Virus record (IMG/VR): IMGVR_UViG_3300029922_000090
Span: 1-53,341 of that record
Origin: a virus
Length of the DNA: 53,341 nt
Reading direction: 5' to 3' (one strand)
Shown: positions 47,505-53,341 of the stretch, piece after piece
Layout of the letters: each line of letters begins with the position of its first letter
Numbering within the stretch: the stretch's first letter is position 1
The notes under the pieces: generated by a model
Databases searched by the model: none
What the model was told of the DNA's origin: nothing
Seen by the model: the letters and a program-made list of their open reading frames with translations, nothing else
Program-made: the position numbers and the translations under genes

Positions 47505-49897
47505 TATGTTACATCCGCATCAGCTGTATAGTGAATACACATAAGGTCCCCAATCGCGCTGGCAGCATTTCCAACGGAATCAAAAGTAAATCTCTTAGTT
47601 GTTGACATCTGAATAGCGGTTGCTCCCATAGCTACGTTCGCTGTCTTATCCCAAGCAAGGGCGTTAGCCGCAGCTGGGTTAAATAATGTAATATTAGGAA
47701 CAACCCTCATGTCATAAGGATAATCAAAGGTTGTCGAATGGTTATTTAGGGCGCCCGCATGACCTATTAAACAACATATTTCACCGGTATTAAGGCCAGC
47801 GTTCTGTACGGGTAAAACCCCATATTCGAACGACTTGTTGTAGAAATATTTACAGCTGACCAGCTCATCCTGATAAGACCGTCTATCAAATGGTGTCTGA
47901 ACAGGACTTACCTCAAGCTGAACATCCGTGATAGCGAAATAGTCGTTGATCCCCGCAACACCCGTAGGAGTGTATGAGAACACAACGCCCAACATGGTTG
48001 TGAACCCTGATATAGCCGCACTACTGAAAGTGAAGTTAGTTAAGGAGTTTGGATTGAGAGGGTTCAAGACAACGTTTTGATTGATGACCGTTGCTTGGCC
48101 TACGAATCCTGTGGAGAGGAACGAAACGTCAACAAGACCGGTACCTGTAACAACTTGCACGTTCAAGACGTCTCCAGCTGATGAATAAGTCGCTCCACAT
48201 GTCGCCAGAAAGCTTATGGTAATAATGTTTCCAGCAGACGCATTTGACATGGATTGGGTCAATGATGTCCCAACTTGAACTGGTGTCACGTCAGCTGAAA
48301 GAGCAATTCTTTGTGCCTTAAGAACCCAGTTATGGCCAATAGCTCCAGCAGTCTCAAGAATCGCTATTTGGTTAAGTCCACCTGAACATTGCCACCTGTC
48401 TGCCGCATAGATCCAGACACCAGCACCTTGTGTTAAAATGTTGATGTTTGCAGGGCCTGATCGTTGCCAGATCTGGAAGTCACCATTGAGAATTCGGTTG
48501 CGACCTGGCCTGGTTCCATAGGTAATCCAGGAAGGATAAGCAGCGGCACCGCCAGAGATTAATATCTCACCAACGTTACCAGAGTTACCAATGGGTGTAA
48601 TAGGGCCATTCAATACAGGGGGGCCAGCAAGCAATTGAAAAGGTGTCAAGGCTGGGTCGTTAGCGCCAACGTTTCCCCAGTTGGGCAGAGCACCTGCACC
48701 AGCAGAGATGAGAACTTGACCAACGGTTCCGACACCGGCTACGTTCTGTAATGGGCCTGCTGCCACCGTTCCACCTGTAATGACCGCGTATGGTGTGAAG
48801 GCTGCAACGCCTGTTCCACCACCAGCAACCGGTATAGGCAATCCATTGTTGGCACCAACGATGTACATTTGTACGCCATCAGAGTAAATGATATAACTTC
48901 CACCGATTGGGACAACAACACCTATTCCCCCTAGAGGTTGAGCTGTAACCGTAAATCCTCCTGGGGATATCATGTTGTTGAAAACTTCCCAGATTCCTGG
49001 TTGTGCCGGGAAAACGATGGTCGTGTTCTGATTCAATCCACCAGCCGCTATGAATTGAAGAATATTAAAGGATGCTTGAGCTGCGGTTAAGGTAACAATA
49101 CCCGCAACTTGGGCTATCTGAATATCGAAAGGAGGAAGCAACGCCGTTACTGCTGATAAGCTCCTTTGACCAAATCCAAGAGTGTTCCAGCCATTTTGGT
49201 CCGCAATGAAGTATGATGAGGTTCCTCGAATCATTGGCCAAGTGGCTACGCCATCGATAGTTGACCCATCCGGTGTGGCAACTGTGACGATTCCACCACC
49301 TTCGTTATTAACAGCCAAATAGAAGCCTACACCAACACCAGCCGCAGCTATAGGTGGGAGCGTAATAGTGCCTACGCCGCCAGTCCAGACAAGAAGGAAA
49401 GCCCTATCGTTCGCAGTAGCGGCTGACGTTGCTGGTACATTTCGGCTTGGGAAGTTAGAGACCAACAAGTTGTTAACGATATTGAGGCCGTTTCCAACTA
49501 AACCAATGAGGTTAACGATGTTGTTACCGGCGCCAAAGGTGATGACGTTCCATGTGCCCCCAATCGTTGCCGTTGTATTCAACCAGAAATAATAGGCAAT
49601 TCCTGGTGTGCAGACTTGTAAAACCAACCCAGTATTATCAGTCACGCTAAAGTTGTTAACACCTGTGTTGAGGACAAGAAAGTCTTCACCAGGTGAAACT
49701 GTATTAGAGGCCGCTGGCATGATCAAATTGAGGTTGATGTTGGTTGCGTTCACATTCATGATACGGGCCACAACGTTGGTTGTATCAATAAATGATGTTG
49801 GCCATTCCAGAGAAACGTTTGCGGCCATCGTAATCGTTCTGAAGGCCACATTAGAGGGTTGGACGGGCGAGCCACCAAATATATTTGTATATGCCAT
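47504..49897 (-). CDS. Large tail-fibre protein, 797 aa (type-A C-terminus)
   Basis: The N-terminal ~470 residues are beta-rich with no motif except short Gly/Asn repeats. The C-terminal ~310 residues form the type-A module RNRILNGDFQIWQRSG, YAADRWQ, FDRRSYQDELVSCKYFYNKS and terminal HYTADADVT, shared with the 459- and 460-aa paralogues. NGDFQ-WQR modules of this kind are common at fibre ends in phages and are probably receptor- or glycan-binding. The ATG at 49897 follows the adaptor gene by 2 bases. Confidence 0.8.
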   Translation of the reverse strand: MAYTNIFGGSPVQPSNVAFRTITMAANVSLEWPTSFIDTTNVVARIMNVNATNINLNLIMPAASNTVSPGEDFLVLNTGVNNFSVTDNTGLVLQVCTPGIAYYFWLNTTATIGGTWNVITFGAGNNIVNLIGLVGNGLNIVNNLLVSNFPSRNVPATSAATANDRAFLLVWTGGVGTITLPPIAAAGVGVGFYLAVNNEGGGIVTVATPDGSTIDGVATWPMIRGTSSYFIADQNGWNTLGFGQRSLSAVTALLPPFDIQIAQVAGIVTLTAAQASFNILQFIAAGGLNQNTTIVFPAQPGIWEVFNNMISPGGFTVTAQPLGGIGVVVPIGGSYIIYSDGVQMYIVGANNGLPIPVAGGGTGVAAFTPYAVITGGTVAAGPLQNVAGVGTVGQVLISAGAGALPNWGNVGANDPALTPFQLLAGPPVLNGPITPIGNSGNVGEILISGGAAAYPSWITYGTRPGRNRILNGDFQIWQRSGPANINILTQGAGVWIYAADRWQCSGGLNQIAILETAGAIGHNWVLKAQRIALSADVTPVQVGTSLTQSMSNASAGNIITISFLATCGATYSSAGDVLNVQVVTGTGLVDVSFLSTGFVGQATVINQNVVLNPLNPNSLTNFTFSSAAISGFTTMLGVVFSYTPTGVAGINDYFAITDVQLEVSPVQTPFDRRSYQDELVSCKYFYNKSFEYGVLPVQNAGLNTGEICCLIGHAGALNNHSTTFDYPYDMRVVPNITLFNPAAANALAWDKTANVAMGATAIQMSTTKRFTFDSVGNAASAIGDLMCIHYTADADVT

Positions 49898-49899
49898 AG

Positions 49900-50547
49900 T
49901 TAATCAGCCTTTCTAGTGGTGTAACGGTCGGTTTTAGCTCTGTCATCCTTGCTGTTCCAGGAAGAAATCATAGCCACATAATCTTGTTGGATAACCGGTA
50001 ATCTCTCATCGTTCTTCAAGGTCAACATGGCCTCTAAAAGAACCGCCTTGAGAAGAATTTCCGGCATGAATTCCGTCAAATAGTTGTTCTGGAAGGCCAC
50101 ATCAATGACCTGTGGAGTCTCTAAATAAGCTACCTCAAAGGGATAAGCCGCATCAGGTGTAGGTGCCACCAACCAGTTGTTGTAGCCATAATCACAATAG
50201 AACTTTGGGGTCGCTACCTGTGAATCATCTGGCCAGTATTGACGGCAGAACTCATACGACCTCAACAGGATAGGTGTCACCACATTGTTTGTCGGCCCTA
50301 AGCCGATGTTGAATGTGATGGTATTCTGCCAACGAGCGGGTTTCTGATAGACAGATTGGCCGATGACAAAATTATTTGGAGCGCCACTTATGTACTGTTC
50401 AAAAAGAAGGGTATTCGCATCACGGGCAATACGCTCATGGGCAAACTTGATCCAAGCATCCATGGACTGCACAACAATCTCATCTTCACGCTCAAGATAA
50501 TTCATGACCGTTGTGACCAGATTGTTGTATGTCATCGTAAAAGACAT
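49900..50547 (-). CDS. SU10/gp4-type adaptor protein, 215 aa
   Basis: It matches the phage adaptor pattern: NLVTTVMNYLEREDEIVVQS, MDAWIKFAHERIARD, LLRSYEFCRQYW and a C-terminal helical FMPEILLKAVLLEAMLTLKN region. It would connect the portal to the tail hub. A second, larger adaptor-like protein is at 6125-7174; the two may form successive rings. Confidence 0.75.
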   Translation of the reverse strand: MSFTMTYNNLVTTVMNYLEREDEIVVQSMDAWIKFAHERIARDANTLLFEQYISGAPNNFVIGQSVYQKPARWQNTITFNIGLGPTNNVVTPILLRSYEFCRQYWPDDSQVATPKFYCDYGYNNWLVAPTPDAAYPFEVAYLETPQVIDVAFQNNYLTEFMPEILLKAVLLEAMLTLKNDERLPVIQQDYVAMISSWNSKDDRAKTDRYTTRKAD

Positions 50548-50550
50548 ATT

Positions 50551-50757
50551 TTATGCTCCAGCGCTATGATGAGCCCGCGCATCATCTGGTGAAGAGAACT
50601 CATGAGCCACATTTCCAGCCTTAATCCACTCTAGATGTTCTCTATAATGACCATTGGCAGGATCTAGAGGAATGAATGCGCCATCTGGCAAACGATAAAT
50701 CATGGTGCTTGTAGCAGCCCCATTCGCCATCTTTAATGTGTAATAAACATAATCCAT
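50551..50757 (-). CDS. Small conserved phage protein, 68 aa
   Basis: It has the pattern FIPLDPANGHYREHLEWIKA followed by GN, which recurs in small proteins near tail or fibre genes of many phages, with no firm function. The ATG is at 50757. It lies between a fibre gene and the adaptor. Confidence 0.7.
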   Translation of the reverse strand: MDYVYYTLKMANGAATSTMIYRLPDGAFIPLDPANGHYREHLEWIKAGNVAHEFSSPDDARAHHSAGA

Positions 50758-50767
50758 TTTTACCTCC

Positions 50768-52147
50768 TTAAGTTACGTCGACGTCTGCTGTAATATGTAA
50801 TCCAATAGCTTGACCAACCGTTCCACCTGCTGAACCCGTTCCATAAACAACCTGGTCAGTTGCAGTTGAGTGAAACACTGTTGTGGCCGTAAACGCAGCC
50901 GAAGCCGATTCGTTGTATATCTGTGCAGTTGCCGCCGCCGGTGAATAGGTTGTAATAGTCGGTGCCGCTAACATCTGAATAGGGAATCGAATGTTTGGCA
51001 TGAAGTTTGTTGTGGCAGCCGCAATCGATACATAACCCGCAATTTCACCTGTTCCAACGCCCGCATTCTGTACAGGAGCCGTTCCATAGAGGAATGTTTT
51101 ATAATAAAACCGCTGGCACTCTAGCAGCTCATTGACAAATGTTCTTTGCTGGAAAGGTGTCTGGTTAGCGCTTACCTCTAACTGAACGTTCGTGAATTCA
51201 ACCCAATCCGAAGTTCCTGCGGTGCCAACAGGCGTCCAGGAGAACTGAACAGCTAACTGTGTTACTGTTGATCCTAAAGTTGATGACGTAAAGGAATATG
51301 AAGTTAAAGTTGTTGTTATAGCCTGTGTAGAGGATATAGGAGATGCTGTTCCTGTGAAGGCGCCATTCCTGCCTGATATATCCGTTGAGCCCGTACCTGA
51401 ATAAACAGTGACAGTAATATTTCCGCTTGTTGGTGAAAAATTTATACCCGCAGCTGCCTGAAAGCTCAAAGTGACCACGTTTCCAGCGGCACCAACACAC
51501 ATATCACGTGTCAAAGAAGTACACAAATACATGACAGCCGTACCCGTTTGGCCTGAGTTCCTTTGGACCTTACAGAGATAGGAGCCTGATGTAGCTCCCG
51601 CTGTTTGAGCAACAGTCGTTGCTGTCGAAGCCCCCACAGAAACCTGCCACCGGTCAGCTGTATAAACCGTTGTTGAGGCCGATACCGCAAAGGAGGCAGA
51701 GCCACCTGCACCGCGTTGCCACACTTGAAAGTCACCATTCAGAACGCGATTAAGTCCAGGAATATAGGCTACTGCCGGAGTTCCGCTTGCGATACCTACA
51801 AGACTCTGTTGAGCGCCTAAAGCTAATATTGAGGGGACGCCCGTTGATGATGTAACAAGCGTTCCGCTGTTCGCTGTCGCAAGGCCACCAATGACGTTGG
51901 CCGCAGAGCTATAAAGTAACTGATTTATTGTAGTTGTCGCGGGATAGGTAGCTGTAGACCATGTAGGAGCCGCAGAGGCACCTGATTGTAATATTTGGTT
52001 TGCTGTTGCTGTTCCTGCCAAGAGTGCCCCAACAGACGCAGTAGAGTAAAAGATTCCGCCATTAGAGGCCGTAATAGCTGCCCCCAAGCCACCCAAAGTA
52101 AGGGCCAATGGCATTTTGTTTCCAAGAGATGTAATTGTTGTTGCCAT
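50768..52147 (-). CDS. Tail-fibre protein, 459 aa (type-A C-terminus)
   Basis: The N-terminal ~135 residues carry the shared repeat motifs (NGGIFYSTAS, ATANQILQSG, TTINQLLYSSAANVIGGL). The remainder is the type-A module RVLNGDFQVWQRGAGG, YTADRWQVSV, FQQRTFVNELLECQRFYYKT and terminal HITADVDVT. It is the close paralogue of the 460-aa protein that spans the contig ends. Predicted distal fibre with binding function. Confidence 0.85.
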   Translation of the reverse strand: MATTITSLGNKMPLALTLGGLGAAITASNGGIFYSTASVGALLAGTATANQILQSGASAAPTWSTATYPATTTINQLLYSSAANVIGGLATANSGTLVTSSTGVPSILALGAQQSLVGIASGTPAVAYIPGLNRVLNGDFQVWQRGAGGSASFAVSASTTVYTADRWQVSVGASTATTVAQTAGATSGSYLCKVQRNSGQTGTAVMYLCTSLTRDMCVGAAGNVVTLSFQAAAGINFSPTSGNITVTVYSGTGSTDISGRNGAFTGTASPISSTQAITTTLTSYSFTSSTLGSTVTQLAVQFSWTPVGTAGTSDWVEFTNVQLEVSANQTPFQQRTFVNELLECQRFYYKTFLYGTAPVQNAGVGTGEIAGYVSIAAATTNFMPNIRFPIQMLAAPTITTYSPAAATAQIYNESASAAFTATTVFHSTATDQVVYGTGSAGGTVGQAIGLHITADVDVT

Positions 52148-52156
52148 ATCTTCCCT

Positions 52157-53341
52157 CTATACTAGTTCTGCATCAGCAGTCATGTGAACGCCCCAGAGCT
52201 GACCAAAGTTCGTTAATGCCGCTTGCGTTGCTTGTATCACTGTATTGTTGGCTGTTAATCTATAAGCTGTCGTCGATGTACAGGCCGTGCCCTGAGTTTC
52301 ATTGTAAGCCTGAGCTGTGGCTGCTGCTGGGCTATACAATGTCACTGTGGGCGCTGCTATCATCGGAACTGGCCAAATGAGAGATTGCGAAAAGTTGCTC
52401 AATGAGGCTCCCGTTGATTGGAGCCATGTAGCCTCCGATGTTCCGACACCCAAGTTCTGAGCAGGTGCCGTTCCATAGGCAAAAGTCTTATAATAGAAAC
52501 GCTGGCATTCCTTCAATTCAGACTCAAAGCTCCGCCGTTGGTATGATGTTTGATTTGGACTGACCTCTAACTGAATATCTGTGATTTGGAAATAATCCGC
52601 CGCACCCGCTGTCCCAGTGGGTGTATATTGGAATAATATAGCAATCTGAGAGACGTTTGATGCCAATGTGGTTGATTGGAGAGCATAGTTAGTCAGAGTT
52701 GAGTTCAAAACGGTATATACGTTGTTAACAACGTTCACGGGAGCCGTGAATCCAGTCGTGAGATAAGAGACATCTGTGTTGCCTGTTCCTGTCACGACAT
52801 AACAGGATAAAGCATTGCTGACACCTGAAAAGTTAGCCCCAATAAGAGCTTTAAAACTTATAGTAAGAACTTTTCCTGCGGCGCCAATTGCCATATCTCT
52901 CGTCAGAGTTTGACCAATGAGGATGGTTTGCGTTGAGGCATTTCCGTTCGCTCTTTGACATTGCAAAAGATAGGAACCGCTGGTTGCACCCGCAGTCTGC
53001 GTCATCGTACAGGCACCGGAACCTCCTCCGATGACTTGCCACCTATCGGGGCCTTGCATGTATATGCCTGACATGGCAAAGGAGGCAGAGCCACCAGCGC
53101 CGCGTTGACAGATTTGGAAGTCACCATTCAGGAGACGATTGATGCCGGGAGTCGTTGCAATCCCCGGAGTAGCGCTTGCCCTACCAATGATATTTTGACT
53201 GAGTCCCAGAGCAACTTCAGAGGGAACACCACTAGATGAAGTCACAAGAACACCGCCATTGGCAACAGTTAAGGCGCTTATGACATTTGCCGATGAGGAA
53301 TACATAAGTTGGCCAAGCGTTGTGGAGGCCGGATAGGTAGC
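52157..53341 (-). CDS. Tail-fibre paralogue, main part (N-terminus at 1-325)
   Basis: It encodes the rest of the 460-aa protein that starts at 325. It has the type-A module RLLNGDFQICQRGAGG, QGPDRWQVIG, YQRRSFESELKECQRFYYKT and a terminal HMTADAELV. One conserved Trp of the module (NGDFQ-WQR) is a Cys here. Bases 53215-53341 repeat 1-127 and should be counted once. Surface-exposed fibre; specificity unknown. Confidence 0.9.
   Translation of the reverse strand, partial: ATYPASTTLGQLMYSSSANVISALTVANGGVLVTSSSGVPSEVALGLSQNIIGRASATPGIATTPGINRLLNGDFQICQRGAGGSASFAMSGIYMQGPDRWQVIGGGSGACTMTQTAGATSGSYLLQCQRANGNASTQTILIGQTLTRDMAIGAAGKVLTISFKALIGANFSGVSNALSCYVVTGTGNTDVSYLTTGFTAPVNVVNNVYTVLNSTLTNYALQSTTLASNVSQIAILFQYTPTGTAGAADYFQITDIQLEVSPNQTSYQRRSFESELKECQRFYYKTFAYGTAPAQNLGVGTSEATWLQSTGASLSNFSQSLIWPVPMIAAPTVTLYSPAAATAQAYNETQGTACTSTTAYRLTANNTVIQATQAALTNFGQLWGVHMTADAELV
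53215..53341. repeat. Terminal direct repeat, right copy
   Basis: Identical to 1-127; see the left copy. Confidence 0.97.

Overview
This window is a complete, circular dsDNA tailed-phage genome assembled from reads. Its first and last 127 bases are identical, so the unique genome is 53,214 bp, and one tail-fibre gene is cut by the contig ends. The virion genes are of podovirus type: a P22-like portal with a long C-terminal helical barrel, a Mu gpT-like major capsid protein, gp4/SU10-type adaptors, a gp10-like tail-closure protein and three large putative ejection proteins. The host is most likely an alphaproteobacterium, because the phage carries a DUF2312/GapR-type protein, a family largely confined to that class and its phages. 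Two secreted or membrane proteins give a weak impression of an intracellular lineage (Rickettsiales/Holosporales-like), but that is only an impression. No integrase was recognised.

Layout. Almost all late genes run on the minus strand. The leftward transcript starts near 28.25 kb with a protein whose C-terminus resembles the RNA polymerase alpha C-terminal domain. It continues through small unknown genes, a TerS-like gene, an intein-interrupted terL (22.2-24.9 kb) and a small membrane/secreted-protein (possible lysis) cluster (20.5-22.2 kb). A rightward island at 18.3-20.4 kb holds a RelB/DinJ-like antitoxin, a helical partner, GapR and three related small proteins. Leftward genes resume with portal (15.8-18.2 kb), then a strong terminator plus promoter at 15.3 kb. 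The capsid operon follows: a 109-aa protein, GroES, scaffold, head protein, GroEL, a decoration-like protein and the major capsid protein. After it come two beta-rich structural proteins, small connector proteins and six paralogous fibre genes that run across the contig ends to 47.5 kb. The closure protein and three ejection-like proteins end at 37.7 kb, followed by tiny hydrophobic proteins, at least two of them behind their own promoters.

Early genes run rightward from 28.3 to 36.1 kb: an HTH regulator, an ERF-type annealing protein, SSB, a zinc-finger protein, RusA, a replication initiator behind iteron-like repeats, a DnaB helicase, a region with DnaA boxes and a strong sigma70-like promoter, unknown genes, a tRNA-like structured RNA, and a T4-type lysozyme beside a membrane protein. 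A winged-helix regulator and an HTH protein follow.

Functional reading. Replication is an ERF/SSB/RusA recombination set plus an initiator/DnaB pair. Packaging is by a TerL that must splice out an intein interrupting its Walker A motif. Capsid assembly has its own complete GroEL/GroES pair encoded between the scaffold and capsid genes. Several promoters share a TGAC/GTCA inverted repeat, which suggests one phage regulator controlling the early genes and the terminal small-protein genes.
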